A stretch of 64,000 nt of DNA from AV40 sp963817335 (GTDB taxonomy: Bacteria; Verrucomicrobiota; Verrucomicrobiia; Chthoniobacterales; UBA10450), in contig CAWFNX010000001.1 in the NCBI GenBank assembly GCA_963817335.1, positions 496,001 through 560,000 of the forward strand. Direction: 5' to 3'. The position numbers and the translations under genes are program-made. Every line of letters starts with the position of its first letter. Position 1 is the first letter of the stretch. The notes below the pieces were generated by a model, which ran no database searches, was not told where the DNA came from, and saw nothing but the letters and a program-made list of their open reading frames with translations. This document shows, in pieces, positions 30,902 through 38,835 of the stretch.

Positions 30902-32248
30902 GTGAGCCGGGTCCTCATTGCCGATGACCAGCGTGATGTGCTGGAAGCGCTGAGGATTTTGCTCAAGGGCGAGGGACACCAGACCGAGTCGGTCACTTCG
31001 ATTAGCGGAATTTTCAACGCGCTTCAGCAGCGTGATTACGCGCTGCTGATGATGGATCTCAACTACACCCGGGATACGACTTCGGGCCAGGAAGGTCTGG
31101 AAGTGATTCCGAAAATCCAGGCGCTGGACAGCACGCTGCCGATCGTGGTGATGACAGCGTGGGCGACGATTGATCTCGCGGTGGAAGCGATGAAGCGCGG
31201 CGCCCGCGATTTTGTTCCGAAACCGTGGGACAACGAGCGGTTGGTAACGATCGTGCGGACCCAGATCGAGCTCGGGAGCGCGCTGCGCAAAGGTCGCAAG
31301 CTCGAAGCGGCGAACAAACTTCTTGGCGGCAGCGTTCCGAACTTGATCGCAGACGCGCCGTCGATGCGGCCAGTGATCGAAATGGTTCAGCGGGTGGCGC
31401 CGTCGGACGCGAACGTGCTGATCACCGGCGAGAACGGCACCGGCAAGAGTCTCATCGCGCAAGCGTTGCACGCGCTCTCTCCGCGCGCGTCGCACAGCAT
31501 GATCACGGTCAACATGGGCGGCTTGTCCGAGACTTTGTTCGAGAGCGAATTGTTCGGTCACGTCAAAGGCGCGTTCACCGACGCAAAGACCGACCGCGCC
31601 GGGCGGTTCGAGCTGGCGGACGAGAGCTCGCTGTTCATGGACGAGATCGCGAATATTCCGCTTAATCAACAGGCGAAATTGTTGAGGGTGATCGAGACCG
31701 GAGAATTCGAGCGAGTCGGTTCGTCCAAAACGCTGCACGCGAACGTGCGGATTATTTCCGCGACCAACGCCAATCTGGCGGACGAAGTCGCGGGCGGACG
31801 TTTTCGTCAGGATCTGCTGTTTCGATTGAACACAATCGAGATTGCGCTACCACCGTTGCGCGATCGGCGGGAAGACATTCTTCAGCTGGCCAATAATTTT
31901 TTGCGGATGCACGCGCAGCGTTATCGAAAGGAGCTTGGAGGTTTCGATGAGAACGCGCGCGACCGGTTGATGCAACATTCCTATCCCGGAAATGTGCGCG
32001 AGCTGGATCACGTGGTCGAGCGGGCGGTGCTGATGGCGCACGGTTCACAGATCAAGGTGGCCGACCTCGGCCTAACGACTGGTGGAGGCGAGTCGAAGAG
32101 TTTGGAAGACATGAGCCTCGAAGAAGTCGAAGCGTTCTTGATCAAGAAGGCGCTGGCCCGAAACAACGGGAACGCGCGAAAAGCGGCCGAATCCCTCGGG
32201 TTGAGTCGGAGCGCGTTTTATCGGCGTTTGCAGCAATATGGACTCTAG
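30902..32248 (+). CDS. NtrC-type sigma-54-dependent response regulator
   Basis: A 448-residue protein with a receiver domain (phospho-acceptor Asp52 in MMDLNY, Lys107), an AAA+ domain with Walker A GENGTGKS (176-183) and ESELFGHVKGAFTDAK, and a Fis-type helix-turn-helix at the C-terminus (ARKAAESLGLSRSAFYRRLQQYG). It should activate sigma-54 RNA polymerase from an upstream site. The usual GAFTGA loop reads GAFTDA (223-228), a known but less common variant at the sigma-54 contact. Start is GTG 30902. It is followed by the histidine kinase. Two sigma-54 promoters with a shared upstream motif lie 4.1 kb upstream and 1.6 kb downstream. Confidence 0.93.
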   Translation: MSRVLIADDQRDVLEALRILLKGEGHQTESVTSISGIFNALQQRDYALLMMDLNYTRDTTSGQEGLEVIPKIQALDSTLPIVVMTAWATIDLAVEAMKRGARDFVPKPWDNERLVTIVRTQIELGSALRKGRKLEAANKLLGGSVPNLIADAPSMRPVIEMVQRVAPSDANVLITGENGTGKSLIAQALHALSPRASHSMITVNMGGLSETLFESELFGHVKGAFTDAKTDRAGRFELADESSLFMDEIANIPLNQQAKLLRVIETGEFERVGSSKTLHANVRIISATNANLADEVAGGRFRQDLLFRLNTIEIALPPLRDRREDILQLANNFLRMHAQRYRKELGGFDENARDRLMQHSYPGNVRELDHVVERAVLMAHGSQIKVADLGLTTGGGESKSLEDMSLEEVEAFLIKKALARNNGNARKAAESLGLSRSAFYRRLQQYGL

Positions 32249-32249
32249 C

Positions 32250-32309
32250 TGGTGGCAGGCGTGTCGGCTGCAAAACCGCAAAAATGTGCAGCCGACACGG
32301 CTGCCTCCA
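32250..32309. repeat. REPIN-like nested palindrome 7 (diverged ends)
   Basis: Arms TGGTGGCAG and CTGCCTCCA are inverted with one mismatch; the GTAG is not preserved. A long pairing of GTGTCGGCTGC with GCAGCCGACAC is perfect over 11 bp. It starts 2 bp after the regulator stop codon and ends 11 bp before the kinase start. Confidence 0.65.
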
Positions 32310-32319
32310 CAGAAGAGCC

Positions 32320-33654
32320 ATGAAAAAAGGTCCGAAAGATCGGTATCGGTTTTCGCATCAGGGCAAATTGACCTGGCTGATCATCGGCGCGGTCGGGCCG
32401 GCGATCGTCGCCCTGATGTTGATTCTTTGGCTCGGCGATTTCAGTGGCAAAGTGCAATGGACCTTGACCCTGATAATTTTGATTTTCGCCAGCGCGTTCA
32501 TTTCCGCGGCGCGGGACCACGTGATTCATCCGCTGCAAACGATGAGCAATTTGCTGGCGGCGCTGCGGGAAGGAGATTATTCGATCCGGGCCCGGGGCGC
32601 GCGCGCGGACGATGCCCTTGGCGAAGTGCTGCTGGAAGTAAACACGCTCGGCGAAACGTTGCGGGTCCAGCGCCTCGGCGCGTTTGAAGCGACTGCGCTG
32701 TTACGCACCATTATGGCCGAGATCGACGTCGCGGTGTTTACGTTCGATCCCGATCGTCGCCTGCGCTTGGTGAATCGGGCCGGCGAAGATTTGCTCGGCC
32801 AGCCGATTGACAAGTTGTTAGGCCGAAGGGCCGATCAACTTGGATTGGCGGCTTGTTTCGACGTCGATGAAGACGAGCCGCTCACCCTTTCGTTTCCCGG
32901 CGGCTCCGGACGCTGGCGGGTGGGCCGCAGCACATTTCGCGAACACGGTTTGCCGCATGATTTGCTGGTGTTGACGGATTTGAGCCGCACCCTGCGCGAA
33001 GAAGAGCGCCGCGCCTGGCAACGGATCGTCCGGGTGCTCGGCCACGAAATGAACAACTCACTCGCGCCGATCAAATCGTTGGCCGGCAGTCTGGAAAATC
33101 TTCTCCGACGCGAACCGATGCCGAAAGACTGGAAAGAGGACGCGGAGAGCGGTTTGAAATCGATCGGCTCCCGCGCCGATTCGTTGAGCCGGTTTATGCA
33201 AGCCTACACTCGTCTGGCCAAACTGCCGCCGCCTCAAATGGAGGACATCGATCTCGGCGAGCTGGTGCGACGAGTGGTTAACCTGGAGCCGCGATTGAAA
33301 GTCCAGATCATTTCCGGCGCCAAACTCCAGATTCGGGCGGACGCGGCGCAGATCGAGCAGGTGCTAATCAACCTGGTGCACAACGCAGTCGACGCGACCC
33401 TTGAAACTGGCGGACACGTTGAGATTCGATGGCGCGAGTCGGGCGACGACGCCGAGGTCATTATTAAAGACGAAGGAACTGGAATCATGAATCCGGCCAA
33501 TCTTTTCGTTCCGTTCTTCACCACGAAACCGGAAGGATCCGGAATCGGATTGACCCTGAGCCGGCAAATCGCGGAGGCGCACGGCGGAACGTTGAGCCTA
33601 ACGAATCGGAACGATCAAACAGGCGCCGAAGCAGTGCTGCGTTTGCCTCGCTGA
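32320..33654 (+). CDS. Membrane sensor histidine kinase (HAMP-PAS-HisKA-HATPase)
   Basis: A 444-residue kinase. Two N-terminal membrane helices (about 17-38 and 46-63) are joined by a loop of only a few residues, so there is no real periplasmic sensor domain. A HAMP-like region (HPLQTMSNLLAALREGDYSIRARG), a PAS-like domain (IMAEIDVAVFTFDPDRRLRLVNRAGEDLLG), the phospho-His H242 in VLGHEMNNSLAPIKSLAG, and N/G boxes (NLVHNAVDAT, DEGTGI, GSGIGLTLSRQIAEAHGG) follow. The signal may be sensed in the membrane or cytoplasm. AGAAGAG supports ATG 32320; earlier in-frame codons lie in the REPIN-like element. It is the likely partner of the NtrC-type regulator. Confidence 0.93.
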   Translation: MKKGPKDRYRFSHQGKLTWLIIGAVGPAIVALMLILWLGDFSGKVQWTLTLIILIFASAFISAARDHVIHPLQTMSNLLAALREGDYSIRARGARADDALGEVLLEVNTLGETLRVQRLGAFEATALLRTIMAEIDVAVFTFDPDRRLRLVNRAGEDLLGQPIDKLLGRRADQLGLAACFDVDEDEPLTLSFPGGSGRWRVGRSTFREHGLPHDLLVLTDLSRTLREEERRAWQRIVRVLGHEMNNSLAPIKSLAGSLENLLRREPMPKDWKEDAESGLKSIGSRADSLSRFMQAYTRLAKLPPPQMEDIDLGELVRRVVNLEPRLKVQIISGAKLQIRADAAQIEQVLINLVHNAVDATLETGGHVEIRWRESGDDAEVIIKDEGTGIMNPANLFVPFFTTKPEGSGIGLTLSRQIAEAHGGTLSLTNRNDQTGAEAVLRLPR

Positions 33655-33656
33655 TA

Positions 33657-33709
33657 GGTAGCGGCGATTGACCTCAATCGCCATGGCGCTTCGGTGAAGC
33701 GCCGCTACC
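33657..33709. repeat. REPIN-like nested palindrome 8
   Basis: Arms GGTAGCGGCG and CGCCGCTACC are perfect inverses and enclose GGCGATTGA-cc-TCAATCGCC and GGCGCTTC-ggt-GAAGCGCC in outline. It starts 2 bp after the kinase stop codon and resembles element 4 closely. Confidence 0.85.
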
Positions 33710-33717
33710 ATTTTTCG

Positions 33718-33743
33718 TCCCAATTCCGGGACGGCGCTGTCCC
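33718..33743. promoter_or_regulatory. Candidate double upstream activator site
   Basis: GTCCC, GGGAC and GTCCC occur with 6-base spacers, giving two overlapping inverted repeats. The first 15 bases of the site (TCCCAATTCCGGGAC) match the site at 26705-26719 at 13 positions. It is about 90-115 bp upstream of the sigma-54 -24 element. Confidence 0.5.
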
Positions 33744-33831
33744 ATGAGCGGAGCACTTAGCGTGTACTCAAAAAATCATCAAGAACTCTTAGTCTCTGGC
33801 TATTAACGACTTACAACTTTGTTTCTGGCCG

Positions 33832-33848
33832 TGGCACGGGCATTGCAA
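33832..33848 (+). promoter_or_regulatory. Sigma-54 promoter at the head of the permease block
   Basis: TGGCACGGGCATTGCAA matches the TGGCAC-N5-TTGC consensus exactly, with GG and GC 10 bases apart. It is intergenic, with an 84-base leader to the first gene. Confidence 0.88.
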
Positions 33849-33932
33849 TAGGACGCTGGTGAAATGAAAAAACTTTTGAATCCAGTCAGCGGTCCAACTG
33901 CTTCTCATTAGAGACGAAAGGGGAAAGAAAAT

Positions 33933-34208
33933 ATGAAACCAACCATCACCACCCACAAGAACGCGCGGAAATTCCCGTTCGTTGATTACAACTATCAAGC
34001 CTCGAGCCTGGAAAATTTGACCGGCCGTTGCGCAAAGTTGTCGAATTCGTTTCGCGACATCAGCCGCGATTACTTCGACACCGAAGAGAACCAGGATTTT
34101 CTGAGTAACGCCGCTATTTTCATTGCGCTGATCGGTTCTGCATTGATTCCGATTGCCGCGAGTGCGTCGGCGATGCTCAACGTCGTCCGCTCGTTGCCCT
34201 TGTTTTAA
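33933..34208 (+). CDS. Tiny C-terminally anchored membrane protein, FP[LF]x[DE]xNYQ family (copy D)
   Basis: A 91-residue protein with a good ribosome-binding site (AAAGGGG). The order is MKPTITTHKNAR, KFPFVDYNYQ, SSLENLTGRCAKLSNSF, RDISRDYFDTEENQDF, then one hydrophobic C-terminal helix (AAIFIALIGSALIPIAASASAML). FP-x-x-D/E-x-NYQ and ISRDYF are shared with copy A; MKPT and LE(N/K)LTG with copy B. It is the first gene after a perfect sigma-54 promoter and 7 bp ahead of the HlyD-like adaptor gene, so it is probably made together with the transporter. It may be a small subunit, a sensor or a quality-control factor for the permeases; none is proven. Confidence 0.82.
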   Translation: MKPTITTHKNARKFPFVDYNYQASSLENLTGRCAKLSNSFRDISRDYFDTEENQDFLSNAAIFIALIGSALIPIAASASAMLNVVRSLPLF

Positions 34209-34215
34209 TCACGCC

Positions 34216-35548
34216 GTGACCACCCCACAGGCACAGCCAGACCAGGATCATACGATCGTGCGTCCGAGCGGATTTACCTCGAGCCTTTCTTCGATGGACG
34301 TTCCGCGACAAGGCATCGCGGCAAAGAAGCGCAAGCGCCGCATCATTATTATTGCGGCGGGCGCGGTTGGTTTGATTTTGGCGACGTTCGCGTTGTCCCG
34401 GTTAAAACCGGCAGCGCCCAGCGTGGACCGTTCCAGCGTTTGGATCGACACGGTGAAGCGCGGCCCGATGGTGCGCCAGGTTCGCGGCCTCGGTACCCTA
34501 GTTCCGGAAGAATTTCGCTGGCTCCCTGCGTACCACGGAAGCAAGCGTCGAGAAAATTTTGATCTGGCCGGGAACAAAAGTCGAATCCAGCGACGTTATA
34601 CTGGAGTTGACCAGTCCCGAATTGGAACAAAGCGCGCATGAGGCAGAGTCGAAAGCGAAGGCCGCGGAGGCCGAGCTTGCGACTGAAAAAGCGACTTTGC
34701 AGCGTGAGCTGCTCGATCAGGAATCGAAAGCCACGACGGCGCACTCCGCCTACGAGCAGGCGAGAATGGAACGTCAAACCAACGATCAACTGGCCAAGAA
34801 CGGCCTGGTTGCCGACCTCGTTTACAAGACTTCGAAGATCAAAGAGGAGGAATGTCAGAAGACCGATGACATCGAGCAGAAGCGATTGACCTTCGAGCGA
34901 GATTCGATTGAGCCACAACTCGCGTCGAAGCAAGCAGCGGTCGATCAAGCAAATCAACTCGCGAAGTTGAAATTAGATCAAGTCGAAGGGCTGCATGTGA
35001 AAGCCGGAATGTCCGGCGTGCTGCAAGCATTGCCGGTGCAGGTTGGTCAACGCCTGAAGCCAGGTGACAATATCGCGCGCGTTGCCGATCCCTCGAAGCT
35101 CAAGGCGCAGGTAAAAATCGCCGAGACGCAGGCGAAAGACATTCAGCCGGGCCAGCAAGCGACCATTGATACCCGCAACGGAGTAGTGAAAGGCCACGTC
35201 AAGCGCGTCGACCCAGCAGTCGAGCAGGGGACGGTCACGGTAGACGTGGCGTTCGATGAAGAACTGCCGAAAGGCGCGCGACCGGATTTGAGCGTGGATG
35301 GAACGATCGAGCTGGAGCGGCTTGATAACGTGGTTTTTGTCGGCCGGCCGGCGTTTGGTCAGGAAAACAACACCGTCGGCATGTTCAAACTCGTGCCGGG
35401 CAGCAACGACGCGGTGCGCACTCCGGTGAAACTGGGCAAGAGCTCGGTCAACACCATTGAAATTCTCAGCGGCCTGAATCCCGGCGATCAGGTCATTCTC
35501 TCCGATACCAGCGCGTGGGATTCGCACGAGCGAATTCGGCTTAACTAA
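34216..35548 (+). CDS. HlyD/MacA-type periplasmic adaptor (frameshifted)
   Basis: About 440 residues once repaired. It has an N-terminal basic segment, one membrane helix (RRIIIIAAGAVGLILATFALSRL), a split lipoyl-like barrel (GTLVPEEFRWLPA...GTKVESSDVILELTSPEL and GMSGVLQALPVQVGQRLKPGDNIARVAD), a long alpha-helical hairpin (SAHEAESKAKAAEAELATEKATLQ through LAKLKLDQVEG) and a C-terminal beta domain. MacA/HlyD adaptors link inner-membrane transporters to an outer-membrane exit. The frame breaks at about 34531: removing one T in GCGTACC restores LPATTEASVEKILIWPGTKV. GTG 34216 starts 7 bp after the previous gene; ATG 34294 (MDVPRQG) is an equally likely start. Confidence 0.85.
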
Positions 35549-35578
35549 TTTCAGTAATCCCAAATCAGAAACCCAACC

Positions 35579-36319
35579 ATGACATCAACCCAAGTTAATC
35601 CACATAAATCAACTTCCGGTGGAAACGGAACGACCCCGTTGATCCGGCTCAACTCGGTCACCAAAGTGTTTCTTACCGACGAGGTAGAGACGCACGCGCT
35701 CTCCGGCATTCATCTTGACATTCGCGATGGCGAATACATTTCGATCGCCGGACCGTCCGGCTGCGGCAAATCGACGTTATTGTCGATCCTCGGCTTGCTC
35801 GATACGCCGTCGGACGGGAGTTACGCGCTCAAAGGGCATGAGGTTGCGAATCTCTCGTTCGCAGATCGCGCTCGAATCCGGAATCGGGAGATCGGTTTCA
35901 TTTTCCAGAGCTTCAATCTAATCGGCGACCTCACGGTTTACGAAAATGTTGAGCTGCCGCTGACCTATCGCGGAATGAGCTCGGGCGACCGAAAGACTTT
36001 GGTTACCCAGGCGCTCGATCGGGTGGGCATGGCGCATCGCGCGAAACATTTGCCGAGTCAGCTGTCTGGCGGTCAGCAGCAACGCGTCGCGGTTGCCCGC
36101 GCCCTTGCCGGCAAGCCGGCAATTCTGCTCGCTGACGAACCGACCGGGAACCTCGATTCGCGGAACGGTGAAGCCGTGATGAATCTGCTCAAGGAACTGC
36201 ACGCCGGCGGCGCGACCATTTGCATGGTCACCCACGACGAGCGGTTCGCTCAGCACGCCGATCGCACCGTGCATTTGTTCGACGGTCGAGTGGTGGAGGA
36301 CAGCCGAGTCGCGGCCTAA
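35579..36319 (+). CDS. MacB/LolD-type ABC transporter ATPase 1
   Basis: A 246-residue ATPase with Walker A GPSGCGKST (58-66), the Q-loop region IGFIFQSFNLIGDLTVYENVELPL, signature LSGGQQQRVAVARAL, Walker B ILLADEPTGNLD and the H-loop MVTHDERFAQHADRTVHLFDG. This is the LolD/MacB/FtsE class, which drives mechanotransmission through FtsX-type permeases rather than classic solute import. A short disordered N-terminus precedes the fold. It lies directly between the adaptor and the first permease, the same order as in macAB-like units. Confidence 0.95.
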   Translation: MTSTQVNPHKSTSGGNGTTPLIRLNSVTKVFLTDEVETHALSGIHLDIRDGEYISIAGPSGCGKSTLLSILGLLDTPSDGSYALKGHEVANLSFADRARIRNREIGFIFQSFNLIGDLTVYENVELPLTYRGMSSGDRKTLVTQALDRVGMAHRAKHLPSQLSGGQQQRVAVARALAGKPAILLADEPTGNLDSRNGEAVMNLLKELHAGGATICMVTHDERFAQHADRTVHLFDGRVVEDSRVAA

Positions 36320-36349
36320 CGAATGTAAAATCGACAACAACCAGCGATT

Positions 36350-38833
36350 ATGCTGAGCGAAATTAAAGTGGCGCTGCGGGGCCTGGCAAAAAGCCCCGGC
36401 TTCACCGTAATCGCGATAGCAACGCTGGCCTTGGCGATTGGCGCGAACAGCGCCGTGTTCAGTCTGATCAACGCGCTGTTGGTTCGGCCGTTGCCGTATC
36501 AGGAGCCTTCCCGAATCGCCTTAATCTGGGAGCAATTCAAAACCCAAGGTCTCGAGCGGATTCCGTGTTCGCCGCCGGAATATCTCGATTTGGAAAAAGA
36601 ATTCCAAAGCGGCACGGGGCTCGCCGCGTTTAACTATCAGACGTTCAATGTGGGCGGCGGCGATGTGCCGGAGCGGATTTCCGGCGCAGTCGTCACCGCG
36701 TCACTGTTTCCGTTGCTTGGGGTCGAGCCGATCAAGGGTCGCGTTTTCGCCCGGGAAGAACAAGGCGAGGGGCACGACGACGTTATCGTGATCAGCGAAC
36801 GGCTGTGGAAGCGCCGTTTCAATTCCGATCCGACGCTGATTGGCAAGTCGCTTCTCTTAAATGACCGGAGTTACACGGTCGTCGGCGTCATGCCGTCGAA
36901 TTTTGAATTTCCGATTCCGTTGTTCGGGATTCAAGGCAATCAATTCGCCGAGCGGGTCGATATTTGGAAACCGGTCGCGTTTACGAAGAACGAACTCGAG
37001 GAACGCGGCTCGCGCAGTTACGGGCTGATCACCCGCTTGCGACCCGGTGTTTCGCTGGCAAAAGCGCAGGCCGAGCTCGACACGATTATCTCGCACTGGG
37101 TCCAAACCTATCGCGACAACTACAGCGGAGGCGGCTTCGGCGCGAAAATTTATGCGCTCCACGATCAGGTCGTTGGCGGAATGCGGACCGGTCTCGCAAT
37201 TTTGTTTGGCGCCGTCGTTTTCGTATTGCTCATCGCCTGCGCGAATCTCGCGACAATGTTGCTGGCGCGGGCGAACGCGCGCGAACGCGAAATGGCGATT
37301 CGAGTGGCTCTCGGCGCGGGACGCTGGCGATTGCTTCGACAAATGCTGACCGAAAGTGTGTTGCTCGCGCTGGCCGGCGCCGCGGTGGGATCTTTTCTTT
37401 CCATTTGGGGACTCGAATTGCTCAAGCAAATCGGCGCCCGCACGATTCCACGGCTGGCAGAAGTAAACGTCGATCTTGGCGTGATGATCGTGACCGCAGT
37501 GGTCGCGGTTGGAACTGGAATGCTGTTTGGATTGATTCCGGCGCTGGCCAGCGCGAAACCGGAACTGACTGAATCGCTCAAGGAAGGCGGTCGTTCGGCG
37601 ACCACAGGCACGCGAACCAATCAGGTTCGGAATTCTTTGGTCGTCGTTGAAATCGCGCTCGCCCTGGTGTTGCTCGTTGGCGCCGGGCTCTTGCTCAAGA
37701 GTTACGCGCGAGTGCAAGAGATCGATCCGGGGTTCGATCGGGCCAAACGTCCTGACCGCCGAGTTAAATCTTTCCGAAACAAAGTATCCGCAGTTCGGGA
37801 GCCCGGACTACAACCACGGCGCGGCAATGATGAATTTTTGGAACGAAACGCTTCGCCGGGTTCGGCAGCTTCCGGGAGTCGAGTCAGCCGCGCCTAACGA
37901 TCGTTCTGCCGTTGAGCGGATCGAACACGGATTCATCGTTCGCGATCGAAGGCCGCGAGATTCGGGCCGAATGAGCCCGGGCCGGACGAAGAGATTCGCA
38001 CCATTACGCCGGATTATTTTCGGGTGCTGAAAACTCCACTTCTGCGCGGACGAGTTTTTGCCGAATCTGACAACGCCGATGCTCCGCGCGTTGTGATTGT
38101 CAATGAAGCGCTCGCCAAAAAATATTGGCCGAACGAAGACGCACTCGGCAAGCGGATCACTTTCAGCGACACGCGCAAGCCGGATCCAAAATGGCTGACC
38201 ATCATTGGAATTGTCCGAAGCATTCGCCACCGCGGCCTGGATGTCGATCCGGCCCCAGAATATTATTTGCCGCTCGGCCAACGCGCGGAGAGCAGCATGA
38301 TTTTGGCGGTCCGAAGCGCCCAAGATCCGCGTAGTCTCAGCTCCGCTATCCGTCGCGAAATTCAATCGATCGATCCCGATCAACCGATTGCGAACGTTCG
38401 CACGCTGGAAAACGTCACCGCCGATTCGGTGGCGCCGCGAAGAATGTCGATGGTGTTGCTGGGCGCGTTTGCCGGAATCGCCTTGTTGCTGGCCAGCGTC
38501 GGGATTTACGGAGTGATTTCCTACCTCGTGGTGCAACGCACCCACGAGATCGGCGTGCGAATGGCGCTGGGCGCGCAACGTCGCGATGTTCTTCGTTTAG
38601 TGGTCGGGCACGCCGCGAAACTGGTCGGCCTGGGCGCAGTGATCGGATTGATCCTGGCCTTCTTTTCAACCCGGACGCTATCGGCATTTCTCTACTCAGT
38701 CGGCGCATTTGACGCCGCCACATTTACTTTCGTGACCATCGCGCTCGCGGTCGTCGCATTGATTGCCAGTTACATCCCCGCGCTTCGCGCAACCCGAGCC
38801 GATCCAATGATCGCGCTCAGCCACCACACCTGA
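36350..38833 (+). pseudogene. MacB/FtsX-type (ADOP) permease 1, three frame breaks
   Basis: The N-terminal half is intact: helix (FTVIAIATLALAIGANSAVF), a MacB-like periplasmic domain (PERISGAVVTASLFPLLGVEPIKGRVF), and an FtsX domain (FGAVVFVLLIACANLATMLLARANAREREMAIRVALGAGRWR). The frame then breaks at 37745-37747 (AAA), 37893-37894 (CC) and 37964-37966 (GGG). Each is repaired by removing one base, giving NVLTAELNLSETKYPQFGS, LPLSGSNTDSSFAIEGRE and EPGPDEEIRTITPDYFRVL in turn. From about 38000 the second half is intact to ATRADPMIALSHHT. Domain order is duplicated (periplasmic domain plus FtsX, twice). Either three sequencing insertions or a decayed gene. Confidence 0.8.
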
Positions 38834-38835
38834 CC

